Source: Stenotrophomonas rhizophila
GTDB lineage: Bacteria > Pseudomonadota > Gammaproteobacteria > Xanthomonadales > Xanthomonadaceae
Reading direction: 5' to 3'
Length of the DNA: 64,000 bases
Assembly (NCBI RefSeq): GCF_007667275.1
Contig: NZ_VDQT01000004.1
Span: 1 to 64,000 of the forward strand
The position numbers and the translations under genes were made by a program. Positions 33,890 to 42,650 of the stretch are shown here, in pieces; within the stretch, counting starts at the first letter, position 1; every line of letters begins with the position of its first letter. Below the pieces are notes generated by a model that was given only the letters and a program-made list of their open reading frames with translations, was not told the DNA's origin and made no database searches.

Positions 33890-35353
33890 TCAGTCCTGCG
33901 CGGCTGACACGTCGTCCGCGCTGGCCTCGTCGTCGTCGCCGCTGGCATCGCCCAGCAGCAGATCGGTCTGCTCGCTGCCCAGTGATTCCACCCCGCGCAG
34001 GCGGCGTTCGATGGTGCGGGTCTTGCGGCTGGCCTCGCCCAGGCTGCGGCCGACCGTGCTGATCTGCTTTTCGGCCTTTTCCAGAATGCCGGCGAACTTG
34101 CCAAACTCGCTCTTCACCGCACCCAGCAGGCTCCAGACCTCGCTGGAGCGTTGTTCGATGGCGAGGGTGCGGAAGCCCATCTGCAGGCTGTTGAGCAGTG
34201 CTGTGACCGTGGTCGGCCCGGCCACCACCACGCGATGTTCGCGCTGCAGCAGGTCGACCAGGCCAGGGCGGCGGATCACTTCGGCATACAGGCCTTCGGT
34301 CGGCAGGAACATCACCGCGAAGTCGGTGGTGTGCGGCGGCACGATGTACTTGTCGCAGATCGACTTGGCCTGGATCCGGATCGCGCGTTCCAGCTGCGCG
34401 CCCTGCACACGCACACCGTCCACATCCCCCTGTTCCTGCGCATCGAGCAGGCGCTCGTAGTCTTCGCGCGGGAACTTGGAATCGATTGGCAGCCACACCG
34501 GGGTGTCCTCGTGGCCGCGCCCGGGCAGGCGCACCGCGATGTCCACCATCTCGCCGCTGTCCGGGCGCACTTTGACCCCGCGCGCATACTGCTCCTGGGT
34601 GAGGGTCTGCTCGAGGATGTTGTCCAGCTGCACTTCGCCCCAGCTGCCCCGGTTCTTGACGTTGGTCAGCACGCGCTTGAGGTCGCCGACGCCGGTGGCC
34701 AGCTGCTGCATTTCGCCCAGCCCACGCTGCACCTGTTCCAGGCGGTCGGACACCAGCTGGAACGACGCACCCAGCCGCGCTTCCAGCGTGGTCTGCAGTT
34801 TTTCGTCGACGGTGACCCGCATCTGGTCCAGCTTCTGCGCGTTGTCGGCCTGCAGGCTCCGCAGCTGCTGTTCCAGCGTGGCGCGCATTTCGCCCATGCG
34901 CTGTTCGTTGCGCTGGGTCATCTCCTGCAGGCGCAGGCCCAGGGATTCGCCGAACCGCTGCTGCGACTGCGTGGCTTCCTCGCGGCCCAGCCGGGCATCA
35001 TCGGCCACGGCCTGGCGCAGCGCGGCCATGTGGGCGTCGCTGCGTTGCTGGGCCAGCCCGGCATCCTCGCGTGCCTTGCGCGCGTCTTCGCCCAGCGCGT
35101 CGCGAAGCAGGTCGAGGCGCTGGTCGGTGCGGGTGGACAGGTCGGTCAGCGCGCGCGCGAAAGTTTCCAGCCGCGCGTCCTGCTGCCGGCCCAGGCCTTC
35201 CAGCTGCTCGCGCAGCTCGCTGCGGCCCACCCGCGCTTCTTCGCGCAGGCTCTGCTCGAGCTCGCCATGGCCGGAACGCCGCAGCAGGAGCACCAGCTGC
35301 AGGATGAGGACGGCACAGAGCAGGCCGCCGAGAATGAGGAATTCAGGTTGCAT
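33890..35353 (-). CDS. rmuC: DNA recombination protein RmuC
   Basis: The 487-residue protein has one N-terminal membrane segment (about 5-24), a long Gln/Glu/Arg-rich coiled coil (about 30-205), and the RmuC nuclease-like domain (about 210-440) with NRGSWGEVQLDNILEQ, VWLPIDSKFPREDYERLL and VMFLPTEGLYAEV. RmuC limits rearrangements at inverted repeats, which is notable in a genome rich in inverted SMAG pairs. The tail is acidic (SGDDDEASADDV). Single gene, leftward. Confidence 0.92.
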   Translation of the reverse strand: MQPEFLILGGLLCAVLILQLVLLLRRSGHGELEQSLREEARVGRSELREQLEGLGRQQDARLETFARALTDLSTRTDQRLDLLRDALGEDARKAREDAGLAQQRSDAHMAALRQAVADDARLGREEATQSQQRFGESLGLRLQEMTQRNEQRMGEMRATLEQQLRSLQADNAQKLDQMRVTVDEKLQTTLEARLGASFQLVSDRLEQVQRGLGEMQQLATGVGDLKRVLTNVKNRGSWGEVQLDNILEQTLTQEQYARGVKVRPDSGEMVDIAVRLPGRGHEDTPVWLPIDSKFPREDYERLLDAQEQGDVDGVRVQGAQLERAIRIQAKSICDKYIVPPHTTDFAVMFLPTEGLYAEVIRRPGLVDLLQREHRVVVAGPTTVTALLNSLQMGFRTLAIEQRSSEVWSLLGAVKSEFGKFAGILEKAEKQISTVGRSLGEASRKTRTIERRLRGVESLGSEQTDLLLGDASGDDDEASADDVSAAQD

Positions 35354-35419
35354 GGAAGAAGTGTAGGCTGAGCCGGTCTCATTCGCTGCGCCGGATCAGC
35401 CTTCCCGCTGCCCTGAAGC

Positions 35420-36427
35420 TCAGAAGCCTTCCAGCACCACCTTGCCCACCGCGCGGTGGCTTTCGATGTGCGCATGCGCGCGGCGCAGGTTGGCGGCGTC
35501 GATGCGGCCGTAATGTTCGCCCAGGGTGGTACGCAGCACCCCGCCGTCCACCAGCTCGGCCACCCGGTCGAGCAGCACGTGCTGCTGCTGCAGGTCCGGC
35601 GTGCTGAAGCTGGAGCGGGTGAACATCGACTCCCAGTGCAGCGACAGGCTCTTGCGCTTGAGCGCCATCACGTCCAGCTGGCCCGGGTCGTCGATCAGCG
35701 CCAGCTGTCCCTGCGGGGCCAGCGCGGCGACGATCTGCGCGTAGTGCTGGTCGGTGTGGGTCAGGCTGGCCACGTGGCTGACCCTCTCGATCCCGATCCG
35801 CGCCAGGCCCTGGGTGAGCGGCTCGCTATGGTCGATGACGTGGTGGGCGCCCAGGGCATGCACCCAGTCCTGGGTATCCGGGCGCGAGGCGGTGCCGATC
35901 ACGGTCAGGCGGGTGAGCTGGCGCGCCAGCTGCACCAGGATCGAGCCGACGCCGCCCGCCGCACCGATCACCAGCAGGGTCTGGCCTTCACCGCCGCCTT
36001 CGGCGATGCGCAGGCGGTCGAACAGCAGCTCCCAGGCGGTGATCGCGGTCAGCGGCAGCGCAGCGGCGGCCGCGTCGTCCAGGCTGGCCGGCTTGCGGCC
36101 CACGATGCGCTCGTCCACCAGCTGGTACTCGGCGTTGCTGCCCGGGCGGTTGATGTCGCCGGCATAGAAGACCGCGTCGCCGGGCTGGAACAGGGTCACC
36201 TCGCTGCCCACCGCATCGACGATCCCGACCGCATCCCAGCCCAGCACGCGCGGGGCCTCGACCGCCACGCCACGGCGCACCTTGGTGTCCACCGGGTTTA
36301 CCGAGACCGCGCGCACCTGCACGCGCAGGTCGCGCGGGCCCGGGGTAGGCACCGGCAGGGTGATGTCGACCAGGGATGCCGGGTCGGCGATCGGCAGGCC
36401 GTGCTGGGTATAGGCGATGGCTTTCAT
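35420..36427 (-). CDS. Zinc-type alcohol dehydrogenase-like / quinone oxidoreductase (MDR family)
   Basis: The 335-residue MDR-superfamily protein has a GroES-like N-terminal half (VRAVSVNPVDTKVRRG, VLGWDAVGIVDAVG) and a Rossmann domain with GAAGGVGSILVQLARQL at about 155-171. The structural and catalytic zinc cysteines are not obvious, so it is more like ZADH2/quinone reductases that use NADPH without zinc. Physiological substrate unknown. It is divergent from a LysR gene 94 bp away, which probably controls it. Confidence 0.85.
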   Translation of the reverse strand: MKAIAYTQHGLPIADPASLVDITLPVPTPGPRDLRVQVRAVSVNPVDTKVRRGVAVEAPRVLGWDAVGIVDAVGSEVTLFQPGDAVFYAGDINRPGSNAEYQLVDERIVGRKPASLDDAAAAALPLTAITAWELLFDRLRIAEGGGEGQTLLVIGAAGGVGSILVQLARQLTRLTVIGTASRPDTQDWVHALGAHHVIDHSEPLTQGLARIGIERVSHVASLTHTDQHYAQIVAALAPQGQLALIDDPGQLDVMALKRKSLSLHWESMFTRSSFSTPDLQQQHVLLDRVAELVDGGVLRTTLGEHYGRIDAANLRRAHAHIESHRAVGKVVLEGF

Positions 36428-36502
36428 GGGAGAGATCCTTGGAGAAGGCGCCCAGCTTCGCCTGCCCCGTCAGGGCCGGAAAGGCGCAGAATGCAGCAGC
36501 AC

Positions 36503-36521
36503 TTTCACTCCTGGAATGAAA
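36503..36521. promoter_or_regulatory. Probable LysR operator between adh and lysR
   Basis: TTTCA (36503-36507) and TGAAA (36517-36521) form a 5-bp inverted repeat with 9 bases between, containing the T-N11-A core of LysR sites. It abuts the regulator ATG at 36522, so binding would block its own start while activating or repressing the divergent dehydrogenase. Confidence 0.5.
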
Positions 36522-37439
36522 ATGGTCCGCTTCGAGGATCTGCAGCTGTTCGTCCGCACCGCCGCGCTGGGAAGCTTCTCCAGCGCAGCGCGCGAGGCCG
36601 ACCTGCTGCCCGGCCAGGTCGCCGCTGCGGTGGCCCGGCTGGAGCGCGAGCTGGACCTGCGCCTGTTCGTGCGCTCCACGCGCAGCCTGCGCCTGACTGC
36701 CGAAGGCGTGCTGTACCTGCCCTACGCGCAGGACCTGCTGGCGACGCTGCAGGAAGCGCAGGCACGGGTACGCGGCGAGGATGCCGAGCTGCGCGGCGTG
36801 CTGCAGGTGGCGGCGCCGTCGGACCTCGGCCGCAACGTGCTGCTGCCGTGGCTGACCGAGTTCCGCGCCGCCCACCCCAGGCTGCAGCTGCGGCTGCTGT
36901 TGTCCGACCAGGTCGCCGACGTGTTCCGCGATCCGGTGGATATCGCCTTCCGGCTGGGGCGCTTCGACAACGCCAGCTACGTGGCGCTGCCGCTGGCACC
37001 GGACAACCGCCGCGTGCTGGTGGCCTCCCCGGCCTATCTGCAACGGCATGGCACCCCGGCCTCGCTGGAGGCGCTCAAGGACCATCACTGCCTGGTCTAC
37101 CAGCTGGCCGGGCGGCCCTATGACCGCTGGAGCTTCGAGCAGGACGGGCGGCGCGTGGTGGTGCCGGTGCGCGGCCAGCTGGTCTGCGACGACGCCGACG
37201 TGGTGCGGCGCTGGGCGGTGGCCGGCGAAGGCATCGTGTTCAAGTCGTGGCTGGATGTGGCCGACGATGTCCGCGCCGGGCGCCTGCAGGTGCTGATGGG
37301 GGGCGCAGGCGACAGCCTGCCGTTGAACCTGGTGTGCCCGCACCGCAAACAGTTTTCCCCCGCGATCCGCCAGCTGCATGCGTTGTGCGCCGAGCGCCTG
37401 CAGCCGATGCTGGCCGATCTGCCCGGACGTGCGCGGTAA
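36522..37439 (+). CDS. LysR-family transcriptional regulator
   Basis: The 305-residue regulator begins MVRFEDLQLFVRTAALGSFSSAAREADLLPGQVAAAVARLERELDLRLF, a typical LysR helix-turn-helix, and continues with a periplasmic-binding-protein-like effector domain. It resembles the LysR group that controls oxidoreductase genes in cis. An ATG six bases earlier (36516) is also possible. I chose 36522 because GGA at 36513-36515 gives usable spacing. It likely regulates the divergent MDR oxidoreductase gene. Confidence 0.88.
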   Translation: MVRFEDLQLFVRTAALGSFSSAAREADLLPGQVAAAVARLERELDLRLFVRSTRSLRLTAEGVLYLPYAQDLLATLQEAQARVRGEDAELRGVLQVAAPSDLGRNVLLPWLTEFRAAHPRLQLRLLLSDQVADVFRDPVDIAFRLGRFDNASYVALPLAPDNRRVLVASPAYLQRHGTPASLEALKDHHCLVYQLAGRPYDRWSFEQDGRRVVVPVRGQLVCDDADVVRRWAVAGEGIVFKSWLDVADDVRAGRLQVLMGGAGDSLPLNLVCPHRKQFSPAIRQLHALCAERLQPMLADLPGRAR

Positions 37440-37501
37440 CGCTGTCGGCGGCGGGTCGGGTAGCCGACAATGGCGGCCCCCGTTGTAGTCGAGTCACCGC
37501 C

Positions 37502-38137
37502 ATGCCGTGGATGGGCATCCAGGACCTGTGGACCTTTGTCGTTGCCGTGCTGGTGTTCCTGGCGCTGCCGGGCCCGGGCACCTTCACTCTGCTCACCGCC
37601 ACCGGGCGCGGCGGCGTGCGCGGCGGTTACACCGCGCTGTTCGGGCTGCTGCTGGGCGACCAGATCCTGATGTGGCTGGCGGTGGCCGGCGTGGCCGCGC
37701 TGCTCCGCGCCAACCCGCTGGTGTTCCATGCCGTGCAGTATCTCGGTGCCGCCTATCTGGTGTGGGTGGGCATCGGCCTGCTGCGCCCGGCGACACCGGC
37801 CGGCGGCGATGACGACGGCAGTGGCGTCCGCCTGCGCCCCGGCCAGTACTTCCGCCAGGCGATCCTGGTCAGCCTGCTCAACCCCAAGGCCATCATCTTC
37901 TACATGGCGTTCCTGCCGCTGTTCATCGACCCGGCCCGGCACCAGGGCGTGGTGACCTTCGCGACCATGGCGGCGCTGATCTTCGTGCTGAGCCTGGCGT
38001 ACTGTTCGGTGCTGATCGGGGTGGGCAACCTGTTGCGGCGCCGGATCATCCAGCACCCGCGGGTGGGGGTCTGGCTGAAACGGGTGGCCGGGGTGTTCCT
38101 GGTCGGGTTCGGCGTGCGCCTCGGCGTGAGCGGCTGA
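37502..38137 (+). CDS. LysE/RhtB-family exporter
   Basis: The 211-residue inner-membrane protein has about six hydrophobic segments and the LysE motif LPGPGTFTLLTATGRGGVRGGYTALFGLLLGD at about 22-53, plus LNPKAIIFYMAFLPLFID at about 127-144. Such proteins export amino acids, homoserine lactones or quaternary amines. The exact substrate is unknown. It sits 62 bp after the LysR gene on the same strand and may be cotranscribed. Confidence 0.87.
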   Translation: MPWMGIQDLWTFVVAVLVFLALPGPGTFTLLTATGRGGVRGGYTALFGLLLGDQILMWLAVAGVAALLRANPLVFHAVQYLGAAYLVWVGIGLLRPATPAGGDDDGSGVRLRPGQYFRQAILVSLLNPKAIIFYMAFLPLFIDPARHQGVVTFATMAALIFVLSLAYCSVLIGVGNLLRRRIIQHPRVGVWLKRVAGVFLVGFGVRLGVSG

Positions 38138-38224
38138 GGACCGGGTCCCCCTGCGACAGCGACGTGGCGCAATAGGGGCGGGGAATCGCAAGCGGCCCGG
38201 CAATGTGTGCCGGATTCGTCAGCC

Positions 38225-38245
38225 ACGATCATTTGAAATGATCGT
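38225..38245. promoter_or_regulatory. Perfect 21-bp palindrome upstream of the amino-acid permease
   Basis: Arms ACGATCATTT and AAATGATCGT flank a central G, with no mismatch. It is AT-rich in a GC-rich genome, lacks the GTAG head of SMAG repeats, and ends 91 bp before the permease ATG. It looks like an operator for a homodimeric regulator. Nothing else is evident in the 38138-38336 gap. Confidence 0.6.
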
Positions 38246-38336
38246 CAAGCGATTCACGACGCCCGGCAGTAGTAATGCTGCGCCGCGTTCGGTCACACTC
38301 GGGAAATTGTCGATACCAGTCATCCTGTGAGGTTCC

Positions 38337-39767
38337 ATGTCATCGCTGCTACGGCGCAAGTCGCTCGATTCCGTCACCGTCCATGAAGCCGGCAGGAGCC
38401 TGGTCCGTACGCTGAGCTGGCCGCACCTGATCGCCATGGGCATCGGCGCGATCGTCGGCACCGGCATCTACACCCTGATCGGCGTGGGCGCCAACCTGGC
38501 CGGGCCGGCGGTGCTGATCTCCTTCGCCATCGCCGGCGCGGTCTGCGCCTGCGCGGCGCTGTCCTACGCCGAACTGTCGACGATGATGCCGGCGGCCGGC
38601 AGCGCCTACACCTACAGCTACACCGCGCTCGGCGAAATCTTCGCGTGGGTGGTCGGCTGGAGCCTGATCCTGGAGTACTCGCTGGTCGTCAGCACGGTCG
38701 CCGTGGGCTGGTCCGGCTATTTCGTCGGGTTCCTGGAATGGATGCACGGCAACTTCGGCATCGACATCCGGCTGCCGTTGGCCCTGTCCGCCGGTCCGCA
38801 TGTGGAAGGCGGCGTGTTCAACCTGCCCGCGGTGGTCATCACCTGGGTGGTGGCCGGCGGCCTGATGCTGGGCACCAAGGAAAGCGCCACGCTGAACGCC
38901 ATCCTGGTGGTCCTGAAGATCATCGCGCTGGCGGTGTTCGTCGCCGTGGCGCTGCCCGCGTTCGATTCGGCCAACCTGCACCCGTTCATGCCGCATGGGT
39001 TCGCCAAGTCGCTGGGTCCGGATGGCGTGGAGCGCGGCGTGATGGCGGCGGCCGCGATCATCTTCTTCGCCTTCTACGGCTTCGATGCGATCTCCACGGC
39101 CGCGGAAGAAACCAAGAACCCGGGGCGTGACCTGTCGATCGGCATCATCGGCTCGATGGTCGGCTGCACGATCATCTACATGCTGGTGGCCTTGGCGGCA
39201 GTCGGCGCGATGAGCTACGCGATCTTCGGCAGCAGCGCCGAACCGCTGGCGCTGATCATGCGCGAACTGGGCCAGCCCAAGGCGGCGGCGGTCATCGGCG
39301 TGGTGGCCATCATCGCCCTGCCGACCGTGCTGCTGGCTTTCCTGTTCGGGCAGAGCCGCGTGTTCTTCGTCATGGGCCGCGACGGCCTGCTGCCGCGCGG
39401 TCTGTCGGCGGTGAACAAGCGCACCGGCACGCCGGTGGCCACCACCCTGTTCAGCGCCGCCGTGGTCTCCGCCCTGGCCGGCGTCGCCCGCCTCGACGAG
39501 ATCGCCGCGCTGGCCAACGCCGGCACGCTGGCGGCCTTCACCGCGGTGGGCATCTGCCTGGTGGTGATGCGCCGTCGTGCGCCGGACGCCAAGCGCACCT
39601 TCCGCACGCCGATCGCCTGGTTCATCGGCCCGGCCGCGGCGCTGGGCTGCATCTACCTGTTCATCAGCCTGCCGAGCAGCACCCAGCTGTACTTCCTGAT
39701 CTGGAACGTGATCGGCCTGGCCGTGTATTTCCTGTACAGCCGACGCAATGCATTGATCGGCCGTTGA
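38337..39767 (+). CDS. APC-superfamily amino-acid permease
   Basis: The 476-residue permease has about twelve membrane helices and the APC signature GIGAIVGTGIYTLIGVGA at about 36-53, followed by SYAELSTMMPAAGSAYTYSY and the FYGFDAISTAAEETKNPGRDL stretch, which is typical of the cationic amino-acid transporter (YfnA/CAT) subgroup. It probably imports an amino acid with protons. It stands alone, preceded by a 199-bp gap holding a perfect palindrome, and converges on a dipeptidase gene, a plausible peptide and amino-acid uptake pairing. Confidence 0.88.
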   Translation: MSSLLRRKSLDSVTVHEAGRSLVRTLSWPHLIAMGIGAIVGTGIYTLIGVGANLAGPAVLISFAIAGAVCACAALSYAELSTMMPAAGSAYTYSYTALGEIFAWVVGWSLILEYSLVVSTVAVGWSGYFVGFLEWMHGNFGIDIRLPLALSAGPHVEGGVFNLPAVVITWVVAGGLMLGTKESATLNAILVVLKIIALAVFVAVALPAFDSANLHPFMPHGFAKSLGPDGVERGVMAAAAIIFFAFYGFDAISTAAEETKNPGRDLSIGIIGSMVGCTIIYMLVALAAVGAMSYAIFGSSAEPLALIMRELGQPKAAAVIGVVAIIALPTVLLAFLFGQSRVFFVMGRDGLLPRGLSAVNKRTGTPVATTLFSAAVVSALAGVARLDEIAALANAGTLAAFTAVGICLVVMRRRAPDAKRTFRTPIAWFIGPAAALGCIYLFISLPSSTQLYFLIWNVIGLAVYFLYSRRNALIGR

Positions 39768-39778
39768 AGCATTGGGGG

Positions 39779-39803
39779 GTACCGACCAACGGTCGGTACC
39801 TAC
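39779..39803 (-). repeat. SMAG/REP hairpin supplying the dipeptidase stop codon
   Basis: The minus-strand head GTAG (39803-39800) is followed by GTACCGACCGTTGG and its complement. The TAG of that head is the stop codon of the dipeptidase gene. Confidence 0.8.
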
Positions 39804-41065
39804 CTCGGTAGCGCGCCACCGTTGGTGGTGCGCTTCTGCGCCGCATGATCCTGCGCCTGCTGCAGCACACGCAGCAGGTTGCCACCCCAGATCCCTGCGA
39901 TCTGCTTCTCGGTATATCCCTTGCGCAGCAGCCACGCGGTGATCTTCGGCAGCTCGCTCACGTCCTGCAGGTCGGCCAGTCCGCCGCCGCCATCCCAGTC
40001 CAGGCCGATGCCCACGTGCTCGGGCCCGACCACGGCCAGGATGTGCTCGAAGTGGGCGAAGAAATCGTCCAGTGTTGCCTTGCGCAGCGGCAGGCGCGCA
40101 TCGATCTCCGCCAGGCCCTTCTTGAGGGCAACGCCCTGCTCGATGGCCATGCCGTCGTAATCGCCGCCCAGCTGCTTGATCAGCGTGTCTTCGGCCTGCT
40201 TGCGGGCATCGTTCTTGCCGGTGTCGATCAGGTAGCCGCCGTAGGCATTCACCTGGATCACGCCGCCGGCCTTCGCCAGCTGCTTCAGCCGCGCATCATC
40301 GAGATTGCGCGGGTGGTTGTAGATTGCCTTGGCCGAGCTGTGCGACAGCACGAACGGCACCGGCATGCGCTGGATCAGGTCGTCGAACACCGCATCGGAT
40401 GCGTGCGACTGGTCGATGACGATGCCCAGGCGTACCGCCTCGTCGACCAGCGCCTTGCCGGCCGGGCTCAGGCCCTTCCATTCGGCACCCTTGGGGTCGG
40501 TGGCCGAATCGGCGAATTCGTTGTTGGCGAAGTGCACGGTGCTCAGCAGGCGCAGCCCGGCCCGGTGGTAGAAGCCGAGCAGCGACGGGTCGTCGACCAG
40601 TGGGCTGGCGTTCTCCATGCTGATGTAGACCACGCGCTTTCCTTCGCGTTTGATGCGCGCGGCGTCGGCAGCGGTCAGCGCCAACGCGAAGGTGTCGGGA
40701 TGCGCGGCCAGCATTTCGCGGATTTCCATCAGCCGCAGCAAGCCAGCGTCACGGTCCTGGCGGTGTGCGGCCGGGCTGCGGTCGCCCTGGTCGGTGTAGA
40801 TGGCGAAGAACCCACCGTCCAGCGCGCCGTCGCGCATGCGCGGCAGATCCACCTGCGACAGCGCGTTGTGGTCGTGCCGCTGCGCGATGTTGAAGCCGTC
40901 GCGGTGGAAGTTGGCCGGCGTGTCGAGGTGGCTGTCGAGGGTGAGCAGCTTCTTCTGCAGGGTGGCAGCGCGCGCCAGCTCCTGCGCGGAGAACTCGATG
41001 GCATGGGCGGACAGCGGGGCGCAGAGCGCCAGCGACACCAGCAGGGACAGACTGCGCAACGTCAT
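39800..41065 (-). CDS. Membrane dipeptidase (M19 family), exported
   Basis: The 421-residue enzyme has a Sec signal peptide (MTLRSLSLLVSLALCAPLSAHA). Its M19/renal-dipeptidase metal site includes LDSHLDTP (His-x-Asp), the bridging Glu in VVYISMENASPL, and the histidines in LLSTVHFANNEFAD and IDQSHASDAV. M19 enzymes are zinc-dependent dipeptidases, often able to hydrolyse dehydropeptides and some D-amino-acid or beta-lactam bonds. I chose ATG 41065, which has GAGAGG upstream; ATG 41080 would add five residues. The last ten residues and the stop codon come from a SMAG pair. Confidence 0.9.
   Translation of the reverse strand: MTLRSLSLLVSLALCAPLSAHAIEFSAQELARAATLQKKLLTLDSHLDTPANFHRDGFNIAQRHDHNALSQVDLPRMRDGALDGGFFAIYTDQGDRSPAAHRQDRDAGLLRLMEIREMLAAHPDTFALALTAADAARIKREGKRVVYISMENASPLVDDPSLLGFYHRAGLRLLSTVHFANNEFADSATDPKGAEWKGLSPAGKALVDEAVRLGIVIDQSHASDAVFDDLIQRMPVPFVLSHSSAKAIYNHPRNLDDARLKQLAKAGGVIQVNAYGGYLIDTGKNDARKQAEDTLIKQLGGDYDGMAIEQGVALKKGLAEIDARLPLRKATLDDFFAHFEHILAVVGPEHVGIGLDWDGGGGLADLQDVSELPKITAWLLRKGYTEKQIAGIWGGNLLRVLQQAQDHAAQKRTTNGGALPR
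39808..39834 (+). repeat. SMAG/REP hairpin coding the dipeptidase C-terminus
   Basis: It starts GTAGCGCGCCACCG and folds with GGTGGTGCGCT. It faces the preceding SMAG head to head. Read on the minus strand it encodes the last residues of the dipeptidase (RTTNGGALP). Confidence 0.8.
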
Positions 41066-41096
41066 GACGCCTCTCTTCATTGGGTTGTCGAAGATC

Positions 41097-41163
41097 GTAG
41101 AGCCACGCCCTGCGTGGCTGGGCTTCGATCATATCCGCGCAGCCACGCAGGGCGTGGCGCTAC
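41097..41163. repeat. Inverted SMAG pair
   Basis: GTAGAGCCACGCCCTGCG (41097 to about 41119) and its near-complement ending GGCGCTAC (41141-41163) form two hairpins that can also pair with each other over about 20 bp. They lie between the dipeptidase and rlmI genes, both leftward. A weaker GTGCCGACC/GGTCGGCAC hairpin follows at 41173-41193. Confidence 0.8.
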
Positions 41164-41200
41164 GGACCCTGCGTGCCGACCGTGGGTCGGCACCCCGGAA

Positions 41201-42373
41201 TCAATCCAGCACGCGGCAGAACACGGCCTTCAGGTAACGCGATTCCTGCACGTGCGCCATGAACGGATGGTCCGGGCCGGCGCCGGACACCTTCAGGATC
41301 TGGATGGTGCGGCCGGAGTAGAACGCCGCGCGGCGCAGCATGTCCAGGAACTGCTCTTCGGACACCAGCCCGGTGCACGAGAACGTGGCGAACAGGCCGC
41401 CCGGCTTGACCACGCCCAAAGCCAGCTTGTTCATGTCCAGGTACTTTTTCAGCGCGGTGATCACCTGGTCGCGATCGCGGGTCATCTTGGCCGGATCCAG
41501 GATCACCACGTCGAACTGCTCGCCGCGGTTGGCCGCGTCGCGCAGCCACGGGAAGATGTCGGACTGCACGAAGCGCGGGCGCACGTTGTTCAGGCGTGCA
41601 TTGCCCTTGGCAATGGCGATCACGTCTTCGTCGATGTCGATGCCCAGCACGTCCGAGGCACCGCGCGCGGCGGCATACACCGCGAAGCCACCCGTGTTGC
41701 AGCACAGGTCGAGCACCGACTTGCCTTCCACTTCCTGGCTCAGCCACTGCCGGTTCTCACGCTGGTCGGCGAAGAAACCGGTCTTGTGCGCACCGGCCGG
41801 GTCGGCGCGGAACTTCACCCCGTACTCGGTAATTACCGCCGCTTCGGTGGTGGTGTTGCCGTGGAAGTCGAAGCTTTCCTGCTTCTGCACGTGTTCGTCG
41901 GCGAAGCTGTGGAAGCGACAGCCCGGGAACTGCTCGCGCAGCGCCTCGTAGACCCACTCGCGGTGGCGGAACATGCCCGCGGCGAAGAACTCCACCACCA
42001 CCAGGTCGCCGTAGCGGTCCACCACCAGGCCGGACAGTCCATCGCCCTCGCTGTGGACCACGCGCCAGGCGTCGGACACCGTGTCCAGCTTCAGGACATC
42101 ACGGCGCAGCGACACCGCCTGGGCGATCTTCCGCGAGAACCAGCCGGCATCGACGGGGACGCGCTGGTCGGTCTCGAGGATACGCACGGCGATGCGCGAA
42201 TGACCGTTGTAGAAGCCACGCCCGATCCACTCCCCATCCACGCCGACCACGTCGACGATGGCGCCGGGTTTCGGGCGGACGGCAGGCTTTTCAACCAGCT
42301 TCTGGAAAATCCACGGGTGGCTGGAGCGCCAGGCGTTCTTGAGGCGGACTACGGGAGTGGGGACAGTATTCAT
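41201..42373 (-). CDS. rlmI: 23S rRNA (cytosine-1962-C5) methyltransferase RlmI
   Basis: The 390-residue protein has an N-terminal PUA domain (RLKNAWRSSHPWIFQKLV, VVGVDGEWIGRGFYNGHSRIAVRIL), a middle EEHEE-type domain, and a C-terminal Rossmann methyltransferase with VLDLCCNTGGFAVYAA at about 234-249, VILDPAKMTRDRD and ATFSCTGLVS containing the catalytic cysteine. It methylates C1962 of 23S rRNA with S-adenosylmethionine. Single gene, divergent from terC. Confidence 0.9.
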   Translation of the reverse strand: MNTVPTPVVRLKNAWRSSHPWIFQKLVEKPAVRPKPGAIVDVVGVDGEWIGRGFYNGHSRIAVRILETDQRVPVDAGWFSRKIAQAVSLRRDVLKLDTVSDAWRVVHSEGDGLSGLVVDRYGDLVVVEFFAAGMFRHREWVYEALREQFPGCRFHSFADEHVQKQESFDFHGNTTTEAAVITEYGVKFRADPAGAHKTGFFADQRENRQWLSQEVEGKSVLDLCCNTGGFAVYAAARGASDVLGIDIDEDVIAIAKGNARLNNVRPRFVQSDIFPWLRDAANRGEQFDVVILDPAKMTRDRDQVITALKKYLDMNKLALGVVKPGGLFATFSCTGLVSEEQFLDMLRRAAFYSGRTIQILKVSGAGPDHPFMAHVQESRYLKAVFCRVLD

Positions 42374-42451
42374 CTGCCTATTGTAGACGGGCGCCAGCGC
42401 CCGGCAGGCCGCCGATTTGACGGCAGCCCATTCAGCCCGCAGAATCGGCGC

Positions 42452-42575
42452 CAGAAGGGGAGTAGCTCCCAGACGTTGTCGCCGTCAATTCGAGCCCGCA
42501 GGCTCCGGTGCAACGGCAGTCCCACCCGGTGGGACTGCGAGCGAGACCTTCGCCGCATGGCGAAGCTCTGTCCCC
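42452..42575 (+). ncRNA. yybP-ykoY manganese riboswitch leader of terC
   Basis: AAGGGGAGTAGCTCCC near 42455-42470 and GAGACCTTCGCC (42543-42554) with its complement GGCGAAGCTCTG (about 42559-42570) match the two conserved limbs of the yybP-ykoY fold. Between them lies a strong hairpin (CAGTCCCACC / GGTGGGACTG). This class binds Mn2+ and typically turns on TerC/Alx or MntP family exporters. About 75 bases separate the aptamer from the terC ATG, enough for a terminator or ribosome-site switch. Confidence 0.85.
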
Positions 42576-42650
42576 GGATCCCCTCCGATCCTCCGTTGCA
42601 GATCCTCGCCGTCCGGCTTGAGGCATTTCATTCATTCAACGGACAAGACC

